Both the position numbers and the translations under genes were made by a program. Shown one piece after another: positions 29,586 through 39,035 of a stretch of 64,000 bases of DNA. Position 1 is the stretch's first letter; each line of letters starts with the position of its first letter. The notes beneath the pieces are model-generated. The model was not told the DNA's origin, did no database searches, and worked only from the letters and a program-made list of their open reading frames with translations. The stretch comes from Yamadazyma tenuis (Eukaryota > Ascomycota > Pichiomycetes > Serinales > Debaryomycetaceae), in assembly GCF_029203305.1 (NCBI RefSeq), contig NC_089464.1, positions 620,001-684,000 on the forward strand, given 5' to 3'.

Positions 29586-31571
29586 TCATTCTTCATCTGT
29601 ATCATTGTCGTCGCTACTAGAACTCGAACCGTCATTATTATTCTCTTCCTCAAAATCCTCTTCCTCGCTTGAAGTATGATGATTACTACCACTGGCACTA
29701 TCCTCGTCTTCTTCATCCTGATTTGGATTCACCTCTGACCATTCTATGTAATTGCTGGTAATGAGCTTCTTACTTAAAGGTAAAACCAACGGGTCAAATG
29801 GGAAATAACCCTCTAAATCCAAAAACTCTTGCTTCTGCTTAAAGTTACCAATACTCGCAGGAAGGCTGAGATTATTATCCTTGGTGTCTGTGCTGGTATG
29901 CAACATTCTTTCTCTTTTGTTATGCTCAATTATAGAATAGCAATAACACACGTTCAACTTTGTTGCAATATTGGCAAAAATGAAACATACAGTTTCGTCA
30001 ATAAACTTCAAAGGATTGAATTTGGTGATGATAACCCTTTGAAAAAACTTATCAATTTCCCCTTCCCATTCAAAATCACCTTTGATCTCCACTTGCAAAA
30101 GCTTGTACCTGAAACAAAAAATGTATAACAACCCTTGAAATGTAGAATAGAATAATTTAAATCTTTCCATTCCCCCAACGCTTTTGTCATTGGAATTGGA
30201 TAAGTTGATCTCAAACTCTCTTTCCTCAATATACTTATTGAGCCAGCCCACCAAGTAACTAACCACAAAGACAATTTGATTCTTGGAAAGACACTTGGCT
30301 CTGGCAATATATGAAGATAAGTATTGCATTGACTTCAATCTGGTTTCCAAAATTTGGCTAGGATTGAATGTTATATCAATCAATAAAACCAAAAATGAAT
30401 CACTCAATTCCATCTGGTATTGGGTGATATGAAACAAGAGGAATTGGATCAGTTTGGTGAAGTGAGTGGGTAAAATATGACTTCTGAAAAGGGAAGACAA
30501 AGTGTTGAAGAGATAAACACCATTACCATCGTTCAATTGTTCGGCATTGAACGACTCCGATGCCGATTTCAATAGCAAATGGATTATTGAATCCAATCTG
30601 TTGACTAGCAATCTAATATCCTTTGTAGTTGTCATTGGGTTGATTAAGTATTCTTCATCTCCCATATTCTCATCTTCACTGTCACTACCACTGTCAATTT
30701 CCGGATCCTTTTCGTCGTCTGAGTCTGCGTCTGAGTCTGAGTCATCATCTGAATTATTCTCACCATTCCCTCCTTTGTCACTTTCTTCTACTCCGTTGAT
30801 CAACTCATCGATTTCTTCATCATCCAAATCATCTAGATCATTTTGCAATTCGACGTCAAGCTTTATGCAACATTCAATGACCAATAGCCAAACATCGTAC
30901 TGCAATTCCCCACAATACTCTAAGGCTTTAACCAAATTCAAAATATAGTTACTCAATAATTGAGAGTCCGATGCTAGGTAATGGGGAAAATTCCGTTGGA
31001 AAACGGATGGAAACTTGTTTAAGATGGTTGGATTATATTTGACAATGTTCTTCATAATACTGTGATGCAAGTGGTTGGAGTGGTTGTCTACGTCCTTGAA
31101 TTCCAGACAAATCTTATTCAAGACTTTGAATAGATATTTGGGGATTGAAGAAATCAAAACCAATAAAAATTGGGAATAAATATCTTTGAATTCAGAATCT
31201 TGGACATTGATCCATTTGTAATCTATGATCAGAAGTATTAACTGGTTGCAGGATTCGTTATCCAATTTTGAAACGTTTGAAATCAAATTCTTCAATACCA
31301 CCTTAAAATTGGCAGTAGTAATGGACTCAGAATTATCCCTTGGAAGACTTATTTTTGTAGTTAAAGATTCAATTTGATTCGTGTCTCTGTTATGCTCAAG
31401 CTTCTCTAATGCAGTTTTCACAAAGATAGTATACATTTTGTCGTTAAAGTCATCTTCTCTAACCTTTTTATTCATTGGTCCTTGATGATTATCTAGATTA
31501 TTTGGAGACTCTTCATTGGCATTATCTAGGGGACGCTTTCGGGATAGCGGGTCGTGTATCGACATGATCAT
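29586..31571 (-). CDS. RRN3: RNA polymerase I initiation factor Rrn3 (TIF-IA)
   Basis: Rrn3 bridges RNA polymerase I to core factor at the rDNA promoter. The 661-aa product is a helical (HEAT-like) Rrn3 protein with family blocks such as 'LTTKISL', 'YKWINVQDSEFKDIYSQFL', an acidic loop in the middle (~255-305, Asp/Ser/Glu), 'YLSSYIARAK', 'FKLFYSTFQGLLYIFCFR', 'RVIITKFNPLKFIDE' and 'LEGYFPFDPLVLPLSKKLI'. The C-terminus is very acidic. The open frame reaches a TTG at 31781, but the family start fits the ATG at 31571 (or 31565). The divergent neighbour's ATG is 197 bp away. Confidence 0.93.
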   Translation of the reverse strand: MIMSIHDPLSRKRPLDNANEESPNNLDNHQGPMNKKVREDDFNDKMYTIFVKTALEKLEHNRDTNQIESLTTKISLPRDNSESITTANFKVVLKNLISNVSKLDNESCNQLILLIIDYKWINVQDSEFKDIYSQFLLVLISSIPKYLFKVLNKICLEFKDVDNHSNHLHHSIMKNIVKYNPTILNKFPSVFQRNFPHYLASDSQLLSNYILNLVKALEYCGELQYDVWLLVIECCIKLDVELQNDLDDLDDEEIDELINGVEESDKGGNGENNSDDDSDSDADSDDEKDPEIDSGSDSEDENMGDEEYLINPMTTTKDIRLLVNRLDSIIHLLLKSASESFNAEQLNDGNGVYLFNTLSSLFRSHILPTHFTKLIQFLLFHITQYQMELSDSFLVLLIDITFNPSQILETRLKSMQYLSSYIARAKCLSKNQIVFVVSYLVGWLNKYIEEREFEINLSNSNDKSVGGMERFKLFYSTFQGLLYIFCFRYKLLQVEIKGDFEWEGEIDKFFQRVIITKFNPLKFIDETVCFIFANIATKLNVCYCYSIIEHNKRERMLHTSTDTKDNNLSLPASIGNFKQKQEFLDLEGYFPFDPLVLPLSKKLITSNYIEWSEVNPNQDEEDEDSASGSNHHTSSEEEDFEEENNNDGSSSSSDDNDTDEE

Positions 31572-31768
31572 CTCCGTATTATTATTCGGTATCTTGTGAT
31601 TCTTCACTGCTATTACTTGGCTGTTGGTATTCCAATGTGTAAGCTTCAGTTTGTCACCTCTTCCCTTGTTAAAGAAAAATTTGTAATGAGCCGCACTTTT
31701 TTTGTTGCACACGGTTATCTCGCACGACCCCTCCTGTGGATCAAAAACTACAAGTACATACATACAAT

Positions 31769-32575
31769 ATGGATTATTCAACTATTTCGGTCCATTCTTT
31801 AGCCCTATTCAACATCAATACAGCAATTAGCAACAATGCTTCAGTGGGGGTTCTTTTGGGTGTGCCTGGGTCCGACTCTGTTTGTGTTCATACTGCCTTT
31901 GAGTTGCTTGCTTCTAATGGCACCATAGATATGGATTTCTACAATCAAAGATTACAACAACATCTAACTGTTCTACCGAAGCTTGAGAAGGTGGGGATAT
32001 ATCATATTTTAGATAAGTCAACACCAACCATCCTCACTGAACAACTTTGTCAAGAATTCAATTCATCCGTATGTTTGGTGGTGAATTTGAATCTGGTATC
32101 AGATAAAACCTTCATTAAAGGTTACCATAATGGAAAACCTTTGAACACTATCGTCGAGTCCGATGAAACAGAGAATATCTCCTTGTCTACAATCATAAGA
32201 AATAGCCAATATCATTTATCTAATCATCGATCGGATGAATTAGACCAAGTTGACTTGAACCAGAGCAAGAATAATATTCTTAATTCAATCGAACAAATGT
32301 CAATAAAAGTACAAGGGATTGTCGATTACTGCAATAGTGAAAGACCAGGTTTAGAAGTTTCTAAGATGATTGAAATCAATAACTTGATAGGGCAGTTGTC
32401 TCGGCATGTTAGTTATTTGAGACTGACCAACCACAAAGAACCAGAGTTCAATGATAAATTGGCTAGCACCGAATTGGCTTTATTGTCCACTAAGCTAGTG
32501 TCTTTGGACAGATTAAAAAGTCAACTCAACAGCAATACTGCTAATATATGTATGAAGAGTAAGAGGATGGTTTAA
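31769..32575 (+). CDS. MPN-domain protein lacking the JAMM motif, CSN6-like
   Basis: The 268-aa protein begins with an MPN-like fold: 'SVHSLALFNINTAISNN', 'VGVLLG', 'VCVHTAFELL' and 'KVGIYHILDKSTPTILTEQL'. The metalloprotease ExnHxHx7SxxD signature is not present, so it is an inactive (MPN-minus) scaffold. The C-terminal half is helical (EQMSIKVQGIVDYC...EINNLIGQLSRHVSYLR), as in CSN6 and eIF3f-type subunits. Rpn8 would be far more conserved, so a divergent COP9-signalosome CSN6 is my best guess; eIF3f/h is the alternative. The frame extends to a GTG at 31736; the ATG is at 31769. Confidence 0.5.
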   Translation: MDYSTISVHSLALFNINTAISNNASVGVLLGVPGSDSVCVHTAFELLASNGTIDMDFYNQRLQQHLTVLPKLEKVGIYHILDKSTPTILTEQLCQEFNSSVCLVVNLNLVSDKTFIKGYHNGKPLNTIVESDETENISLSTIIRNSQYHLSNHRSDELDQVDLNQSKNNILNSIEQMSIKVQGIVDYCNSERPGLEVSKMIEINNLIGQLSRHVSYLRLTNHKEPEFNDKLASTELALLSTKLVSLDRLKSQLNSNTANICMKSKRMV

Positions 32576-32744
32576 TACGTTTATGTTAGGTATTTTTTAT
32601 TCATATATCCACGGGAACATGACGAAAATAAAATTAAAACGTTCGAAATATGAAATGTCAATTATGACTTGACAATGCAACGTTTATGCAAAAGGAAAGA
32701 ACAATCTTATATAGTAACTTTTTCTCGCAGCACGTCAGAAACTC

Positions 32745-33815
32745 TTAACATTCAACAGCTTCCAACACAACGAATTCAACTTCGGAACATTGACCACCAA
32801 TGCTTTGGTCATATAAATTGTAGAAAGAACCCGACAAACATTTGTAGAAAGTTGTTTGAGCACCTAAAGCCAATTTATACAATTCATTTCTCTTACCCTT
32901 GTCAGCATTTTCTTTGGTTTTAGAATCTTCCTTGTAGTCAATTGGAACCACAGACCAACCAGCGGCATAAATGGCACCAGCTTGTGGTGGAGGACCATCG
33001 AATTGGAATTGTCTGTTAGCAACAATAGAACCAACTCTTCCCTTTGCATCAGTCAAAATACCGTCCTTCAATTGCAAGAGTAAAGATCCAGAGGCAACAC
33101 AGGTTTCAGTAACGTTGGTGTCTGGAGCTTCGCTAGTAGAAGTAGCATCTTGAATTTGACCATCACTGATCTGACTGGCAGCATCAACAGTGGCAGTGGA
33201 AGCGGCTTGTACTTGACCGTCACTTATTTGGTTAAGAGCAGCAGCAGTGGAAGTTTGCTGTTGAATTTGTCCATCGCTGATTTGGTTGACGGCTGCAATA
33301 GTGGAGGTTTGCTGTTGTACTTGACCGTCATCAATTTGGTTAACAACGTCAGCAGTTTGCTGTTGGATTTGTCCGTCACTGATTTGGTTGACGACAGTAG
33401 CAGTTTGGGCCTGAATTTGTCCATCGCTGATTTGATTGAGGACAGTAGCAGTAGTTTGGGCTTGGATTTGACCATCACTTATTTGATTGAGGACAGTAGC
33501 GGTAGTTTGAAGTTGAATTTGACCATCACTAATTTGATTCACCACCGAAGCAACAGCTTCGTTAGTGACTTGTTGAATTTGTCCGTCATCAATCTGAGTA
33601 ACTATGTCATCCCTCTTGGCCAAACCCGTAACAGAACCGGATGCGTCGGCAGAACTGATGGTTCTGATGGATAAAGCATAAGATCCGGGTAAAGAAGAGG
33701 TGGCATGAGCCGAAGAACCCAAAGTAGTAGTTGGGGTCAAGCTCTTCCAGACGTCAGAAGAGACAGCAGCAGCGTTGGCAATAGCAACAATTGATAATAA
33801 ACAGACAAACTTCAT
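32745..33815 (-). CDS. PIR-family covalently linked cell-wall protein
   Basis: PIR proteins are secreted and linked to beta-1,3-glucan by alkali-labile esters from the first Gln of each repeat. The 356-aa product has a signal peptide (1-18, ending ANA-A), a Kex2 site K67-R68, nine Q-I-[SD]-D-G-Q-[IV]-Q repeats (74-222) and a C-terminal four-Cys domain (C239, C326, C343, C356, Cys at the very end). Cys spacing is x86-x16-x12; the last two match the PIR consensus, while the first is about 20 longer than the usual 66. The frame extends to a TTG at 33824; the ATG is 33815. A STRE-like CCCCT (33891-33895) and TATA-like elements (33870-33910) lie upstream. Confidence 0.93.
   Translation of the reverse strand: MKFVCLLSIVAIANAAAVSSDVWKSLTPTTTLGSSAHATSSLPGSYALSIRTISSADASGSVTGLAKRDDIVTQIDDGQIQQVTNEAVASVVNQISDGQIQLQTTATVLNQISDGQIQAQTTATVLNQISDGQIQAQTATVVNQISDGQIQQQTADVVNQIDDGQVQQQTSTIAAVNQISDGQIQQQTSTAAALNQISDGQVQAASTATVDAASQISDGQIQDATSTSEAPDTNVTETCVASGSLLLQLKDGILTDAKGRVGSIVANRQFQFDGPPPQAGAIYAAGWSVVPIDYKEDSKTKENADKGKRNELYKLALGAQTTFYKCLSGSFYNLYDQSIGGQCSEVEFVVLEAVEC
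33150..33596 (-). repeat. Nine PIR repeats
   Basis: Nine units of 16-20 residues each contain the core Q-I/V-[SD]-D-G-Q-I/V-Q, separated by Thr/Ala/Val/Gln linkers. Two neighbouring units (residues 109-126 region) are near-identical, suggesting recent duplication. Confidence 0.92.
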
Positions 33816-34882
33816 AATAGGCAATTTGAGTGATTGAAAAAATTCCTCAACAGGGAAAATAGTTGGAACTATATAGTTTTTGAGATCATGCCCCTAATCT
33901 CTATAAATAGCAGAAATAATATACATACCTACCTTACGGACAAATCAAAAGTTGCAGCCAATTAGTTTTCTCAATTATTTCCAAAAATAGACAATTAATT
34001 AATTGCATGTCTACTTTTCAGAAGGCAATAAACTAATATACAGTAGTGCGAATCGACTCCTTCTTTCTCTCAGGGTTCTGATTCATGAATTGGATCTATT
34101 GCCTTTGTCTACTGTTTTATATATACTACATGAGGTAATTGTATCTTGAATTAACAGCAATAGGTTTCTACCAACTTGATTGACAGCTGTTAAAACTGGG
34201 TTCTTACAGAACTTACAAAACTTTAACCTATCCCCCTTTATCTCCTACTGTGGTGTTACTACCAGGATCCGCTGGTCTCCGGCGGATCAAAGCGATACTG
34301 TAACTGGTTACCACTTCCTCAAATATTTTTTGGCGCAGTGTACTTGCTTAGAACCATTACCGAGCAGGTGCGGGCGCATCGGTTCATCCGACAAAGCCTT
34401 GGTGATTCCGGTTCATGACATCGCCGAAGACTTGAGTCTCCTGATTAGCCTGTTGTACCTACCGAAATCCGTCCGAGTCTGTTGCGTGGTGCATTATTCT
34501 TTTTTCATGACTAACTGTGGGGGTGAAAACGCATGCTCATGATGTGATATTGCCCAACTAACTCCCACAATGGTCCTCAATATTTTTTTCCCCGAGCGGC
34601 ATCATTCAAGGGGTAATTACGCATCAATTGCTGGTATTATTAACTCCTATTGATGGTAGTTGTCCGAACTACAATGCTGGTAGATAGGATCTTCAAGGTT
34701 TCAATAGGGGCTCGCTTGTCACAATTTTGAGCGCTTCCTGCACGAGGCGATGTTTGGTACCAGCATTGGTACCAATACCGCAAAATTTGCCGCCGGCTTG
34801 CTTGCGATTGGCGCGAACGGCGGCAGTTGAGCGGCCACAGCCAGACTCCTCGACGATAGGAGCCTTGTATTTTCCCCTGGTT
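33816..34882. promoter_or_regulatory. PIR upstream region with GC-rich patches
   Basis: This 1.07-kb gap separates the PIR start from the MRM2 stop. The PIR-proximal 200 bp is AT-rich with TATA- and STRE-like motifs. Further out there are unusual GC-rich patches (about 34255-34460 and 34725-34860) with a 7-bp-arm inverted repeat at 34266-34288 and a duplicated TTGGTACCA palindrome at 34754-34775. Open frames here lack ATG starts and protein-like content. Confidence 0.5.
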
Positions 34883-35548
34883 CTAATCTTTCTCCTCACT
34901 ACTTCTCAACCGTTTCTTCATACCGATGAAGAATTGCTCTCTCAGTTCATCCCGAGAACTTTGGGGTTTGAACGTGTATACCTTAGCAAACATTTCTCGA
35001 AGTTTGCTCTCGATCAACTCTTGCTCTTTGCCCATGAAAAACTTCATTACGACACTTCCATTTTTGTTAAGAAGTGCTTGTGAAAGTTGCAAAACCGAGT
35101 GGCATAAATCCATGCTTCCAAGATGATCAATATCCTTGATTCCAGTGGTGTTCGTCATCATGTCACTTAATATTAGGTTTACAGGACTATTGTTAAAATG
35201 ACCAAATATCTGAGACTGAACATCTGGATTCAAGAAATCACCTTGAATGAATGATATTCCTTTTGGAGGACTGGACCGAATTAAGTCCACTCCAAGGATT
35301 TGAGGAGTGACTCCCTTTTTCTGCATCTCTTGTGCAGCAACTTGTGACCAACTCCCTGGAGCATATCCAAGATCAAGAATATTCCTTGAGGATTTATTGA
35401 AGATTCGAAACTTATTATTAATCTCTATAAGCTTGAAAGCAGCACGACTTTTGTAGTTGAGTATCTTTGACTGACGAGTGAATTGATCACTTACGTGTCT
35501 TTCGAGCCATCTTTTAGAAGAGCTGGTCGATTTAAATCGCCTAATCAT
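34883..35548 (-). CDS. MRM2: Mitochondrial 21S rRNA 2'-O-methyltransferase Mrm2
   Basis: Mrm2 is the mitochondrial FtsJ/RlmE-type enzyme that 2'-O-methylates U in the peptidyl-transferase A-loop of 21S rRNA. The 221-aa protein has a short basic, Ser-rich presequence (1-12), 'KSRAAFKL' with catalytic K33, the SAM motif 'LDLGYAPGSWSQVA' (58-71), D129 in 'ILSDM', K169 in 'VVMKFF' and E204 in 'REQFF', so the K-D-K-E tetrad is complete. Cytosolic Spb1 and nuclear Trm7 differ in length and N-terminus. It is divergent from MPP10 across only 81 bp. Confidence 0.92.
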   Translation of the reverse strand: MIRRFKSTSSSKRWLERHVSDQFTRQSKILNYKSRAAFKLIEINNKFRIFNKSSRNILDLGYAPGSWSQVAAQEMQKKGVTPQILGVDLIRSSPPKGISFIQGDFLNPDVQSQIFGHFNNSPVNLILSDMMTNTTGIKDIDHLGSMDLCHSVLQLSQALLNKNGSVVMKFFMGKEQELIESKLREMFAKVYTFKPQSSRDELREQFFIGMKKRLRSSEEKD

Positions 35549-35629
35549 ATTTTATGATACCAAACGCTGTCGCACTGTTTTGAGATTTCGCAGCTCATCT
35601 CAAAAATTTAATTTTCAATTCCGCTGGAC

Positions 35630-37282
35630 ATGAGTGAAGATTTATTGCCAGCATTGGTGGAGGACCCAACAAGAGTGTTCTCCCGTGACATCAAGGATTC
35701 CAACTTTTTCAAGGAGTTGGTCAAGTCCTTCGTAGATCCCATCACCAACTATTCCAAGTTGGACGAAATCTACATCGAGGGCCTTGACGCATCGCAGGTG
35801 TTTGGTCAGACTAAGTTGGTAGCCGAAAACGCTTGCCAAGCTGTGTTAGAGCAGTTGGATGAGTTCCAAGAATCTTCAGAAGAAATCTCTGAAGATGAAA
35901 GTGAAGAAAGTTCCCTAGAACAAGACGAAGAAGAGCACAATGAAGAAGAGGAAGTGGTAGACGAAGAAAATCCACAACCTGAAGGAGAAAGAGATCTTCT
36001 AGAAGATGAAGAAGTTAACGATAATGATGAATCTGATAATGAACCAGACACTGAGCTTATACCTGTTAAAAAAGATGCCTTTGGATTGAATGACGAGTTT
36101 TTCGATATCGATGCCTTTAACAAGCAAATACTTGCCATGGAAGAAACCAATGACAACGAAGATGACGATGAAGAAGTGGATTATTTTGCAGAGGTCAGTG
36201 ACAACGATGAAATAGACTACTTTGATGACTTCTATGATAGACCTAATCAGAAGAAATCTGCCCCATTACCAGATGACGAACAAGAGCAACTAAAACAAGA
36301 AGAAAGTGAGGAAGATGACGGTTTTGATATGGAAAGTCTTGATGACGATGAGTACAATGCTGCCATATCACAGGCAAGAGAAGATTTGTATCAAGAAAAG
36401 TCAACGTTTGAGAAGCATCAGGAAAAACTTCAGAAAGAAATTGGGGAACTAGAAGATGAGTTGGTGGCAGAAAAAAAATGGACAATGAAGGGTGAAGTCA
36501 AGTCCACCCAGAGACCTGAAGATTCGATTTTAAGAAACGAAGAAGATTTTGATTTTGATAGAGTTGCCAAACCGGTACCGATCATAACTGAAGAGATCAC
36601 CGAAACTATAGAAGATTTGATCAGAAAGCGTATCAAGGACGATGATTTCAACGATTTACCTAAAAAATTTTTGAACCAAGTGGTCAAACCTCAAAGGCAG
36701 AGAGTCGAAGTATCGGAAACCAAATCAAGCAAATCCTTAGCTGAAATCTATGAAGACAAATTTAAAGGAATTGAAGACAATGAAAAGGAAGAAAAGTTGA
36801 CTAAAGAACATGAAGAAATACAGGAGCTCTTTAATAAGGTCAATTACAAATTAGACTCTTTGACTTCCTTCAACTTTGTACCTAAACCCCATGAAAATAA
36901 GGTTATTGGGGTGACGATGACTACAGTTGATATGGAAGACGCTCAACCAGAATTTGTGAGTAACGAAGCTAGGTTGGCTCCACAAGAAGTTTTCCAAAAA
37001 GATGGCAAGAACTCCGAAGAAATAGCATTGAAATCCGGATTGTCCTATTCCAGAGAAGAGTTATCTAGGGAAGAAAAACAGAGACTTAGAAGAGCTACCA
37101 AGAGAAAGAAATCCAAACAATATAAGGATTCTCAAGCCAAGAAGTCCAAAACCGATTCGGTTGTTGATACTTTGTCCAGCAACAAGAACCTTACGATTAT
37201 TAATAAATCAGGTCAAAAGACAGATGTTAAGGGTAACTTGAAAAAACAAACGACAGTTAGTACCAATAACTTAAAACTCTGA
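35630..37282 (+). CDS. MPP10: U3 snoRNP / SSU processome protein Mpp10
   Basis: Mpp10 with Imp3 and Imp4 is part of the U3 snoRNP needed for early 18S rRNA cleavages in the nucleolus. The 550-aa protein has a globular N-terminus (1-75), a very acidic stretch (75-235), 'KDAFGLNDEFFDIDAFN' and 'EVDYF' Imp-binding-type acidic motifs. A conserved C-terminal half follows, with 'EEDFDFDR', 'PKKFLNQVVKP', 'KSLAEIYEDKF', 'LFNKVNYKLDSLTSFNFVPKP' and 'SREELSREEKQRLRRATKRK'. These last blocks are diagnostic of Mpp10. Confidence 0.95.
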   Translation: MSEDLLPALVEDPTRVFSRDIKDSNFFKELVKSFVDPITNYSKLDEIYIEGLDASQVFGQTKLVAENACQAVLEQLDEFQESSEEISEDESEESSLEQDEEEHNEEEEVVDEENPQPEGERDLLEDEEVNDNDESDNEPDTELIPVKKDAFGLNDEFFDIDAFNKQILAMEETNDNEDDDEEVDYFAEVSDNDEIDYFDDFYDRPNQKKSAPLPDDEQEQLKQEESEEDDGFDMESLDDDEYNAAISQAREDLYQEKSTFEKHQEKLQKEIGELEDELVAEKKWTMKGEVKSTQRPEDSILRNEEDFDFDRVAKPVPIITEEITETIEDLIRKRIKDDDFNDLPKKFLNQVVKPQRQRVEVSETKSSKSLAEIYEDKFKGIEDNEKEEKLTKEHEEIQELFNKVNYKLDSLTSFNFVPKPHENKVIGVTMTTVDMEDAQPEFVSNEARLAPQEVFQKDGKNSEEIALKSGLSYSREELSREEKQRLRRATKRKKSKQYKDSQAKKSKTDSVVDTLSSNKNLTIINKSGQKTDVKGNLKKQTTVSTNNLKL

Positions 37283-37777
37283 ACAGCATTATAAAGTAGT
37301 TTATAACCTAATATACACATATCCTACTGTTAGGCACTGCTAATCACCCATCTCTTGCCAAAACAAGAAATATTATTTGGTAGCCCCGGGTGAACTACGA
37401 TTTTCTCGTAATTCAATATTTGGAATTCGCACCTCAAACATGATTTTTCACTCGTACTAGTAGTGGGTTGCCCACGTTCGTGGTATCGATTTGATGGACT
37501 ACCGCGTTATCGTCGAATTGCCTGCAACAATGTGTCAAAAATTACGTTTTCTTGCACGTCCAAATTAAAGTTCCTGATACCACCCCACCAGGCAACTGTA
37601 TTTACGGTTGTCGCCTTATTATTTTATTCTTCATGTGGATGCGCGAGGTAATTTATTAGTGGCCGATCAATTCGTATCGTGGTTATATTTTGCGATCGGA
37701 GCCAAGGGTGAAATCTTATATAAAAGTAACCGAAGCCTTTACTCTACGAATTTAGGCTTTTACTAACACCAAACATA
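37283..37777 (+). promoter_or_regulatory. Upstream region of the HSL-type esterase gene
   Basis: This 495-bp stretch after MPP10 contains a CCCCGGG element near 37385 and a TATA-like TATATAAAAG near 37718-37727, about 50 bp before the ATG. A TACTAAC heptamer at 37761-37767 has no matching donor upstream, so it is probably chance. No gene is visible. Confidence 0.45.
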
Positions 37778-38941
37778 ATGTTGTCATTGAAATTCCTTTC
37801 AAGACTATTGACGCTTCCATTCGTCATCGTCAAAACTACAATTGAGTACTACACCGTGGGGACTATCTATTCCAAAACAAACAAAGAGTTCAATACCTTA
37901 TACAAAAATGTTCACCTCTCAGTTGAAAACCACTTGGCGAACAAGTTCTATCTTTCGGACATTCCAATTGTGGTATACCAGCCAATGGCTCTGATTATTA
38001 AAAAGTTTTCCTCAAATCCCATGATTACAGCTGGGCATTTGAAGCACTACGGCGAGAGATTTAATGATCACAGCTTTTGGATCCACAAAAATAACGATTC
38101 AAAGCATGTACTTGTTTATTATCATGGTGGTGGTTATGCCTTAAGCTGTTTTGATGCCCAAATAGCTGGGTTCATCGCCATTTTCTATGCCTTACCGGCG
38201 GAAGTCCGTGATAGTTTATCCCTTTTAATTGTGGACTATAGTTTAACTTTCCAACCCAACAGCAAATTTCCCAGACAAATATTTGAAGCATTGGAAATTC
38301 ATGCCAAACTTTTGCAAGAAAAGTTCACGGATATTCACTTGATTGGAGACTCGGCAGGAGGAAACTTAGCATTGGCCATTTTGAGATTCTTGAACTATCC
38401 AGAAGAAACCGGCTATTTTGACCAATTTAAAGAATATGACTTCAAACAGTTTGAGGGACTAAAAATTCAACCCAAATCTTGTATTCTCGTTAGTCCGTGG
38501 GTTCAACCTTTGCATATTACTTCAAATAGAAAGAACATTAATAATGTGGGTGACTTAGGTGCTAGAAACACCGTTATGGGAGAATGGTATATTGGTGATA
38601 CTCCTAACGATGAGAAATTGGCCAATTGGGTATCGTTTTCAAAGATTGATGCTACCAGGTTTGATAAAATACAACAATTAAAGGACAATAAGAGTATTGT
38701 TATATACGGAGGAAGAGAAGTTTTAACAGATGGTATTGAAGATTTCCTTGAAACTATTAACAGTTTCGGAGATGTAAAACATTATATTGAAGAAGGAGGC
38801 ATCCACGTCGGGTTATTCTACGTGGAAAGTTTAGATTTCTTGGGTTCAGGAGGTGCCAAGGCAGTAAATGGCGAATTTGAAGGGAAATTCTCTTACAATA
38901 TTGTGTCGGACTTCCTTACTCCACTTATCACGCACAGTTAG
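37778..38941 (+). CDS. HSL/alpha-beta hydrolase fold-3 family esterase, Say1-like
   Basis: The 387-aa protein has an N-terminal hydrophobic helix (1-20), probably a membrane anchor. It carries the hormone-sensitive-lipase-type oxyanion motif H116-G-G-G-Y, the nucleophile elbow G-D-S192-A-G-G-N, a late Asp (VLTDGIEDF) and His (GGIHVGLFY), so a complete catalytic triad is expected. The nearest S. cerevisiae type I can think of is the sterol deacetylase Say1 (ER membrane), but fungal genomes carry several such esterases. Substrate is therefore not assigned. A TATA box sits about 50 bp upstream of the ATG. Confidence 0.75.
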   Translation: MLSLKFLSRLLTLPFVIVKTTIEYYTVGTIYSKTNKEFNTLYKNVHLSVENHLANKFYLSDIPIVVYQPMALIIKKFSSNPMITAGHLKHYGERFNDHSFWIHKNNDSKHVLVYYHGGGYALSCFDAQIAGFIAIFYALPAEVRDSLSLLIVDYSLTFQPNSKFPRQIFEALEIHAKLLQEKFTDIHLIGDSAGGNLALAILRFLNYPEETGYFDQFKEYDFKQFEGLKIQPKSCILVSPWVQPLHITSNRKNINNVGDLGARNTVMGEWYIGDTPNDEKLANWVSFSKIDATRFDKIQQLKDNKSIVIYGGREVLTDGIEDFLETINSFGDVKHYIEEGGIHVGLFYVESLDFLGSGGAKAVNGEFEGKFSYNIVSDFLTPLITHS

Positions 38942-39035
38942 GTTTTGCAATGTTTAAATTAAAACACTAATGACATTTGATCTCACTTAGTATTTATAGT
39001 TGCGTTAAACTAAACCCTTTCGTAGATGGCTAAAT

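Noticed and set aside
34180..34542. 120-codon plus-strand frame upstream of MRM2
   Set aside because: It starts at TTG with no useful internal ATG; the GC-rich composition alone explains the lack of stops.
34693..34899. 68-codon minus-strand frame overlapping the MRM2 3' end
   Set aside because: It starts at GTG and overlaps the real MRM2 frame; I considered a gene remnant but see no family match.
37761..37767. TACTAAC heptamer 11 bp before the esterase ATG, as a possible intron branch site
   Set aside because: No GTATGT-type donor lies at a suitable distance upstream and the ATG downstream already starts a complete hydrolase, so no intron is needed.
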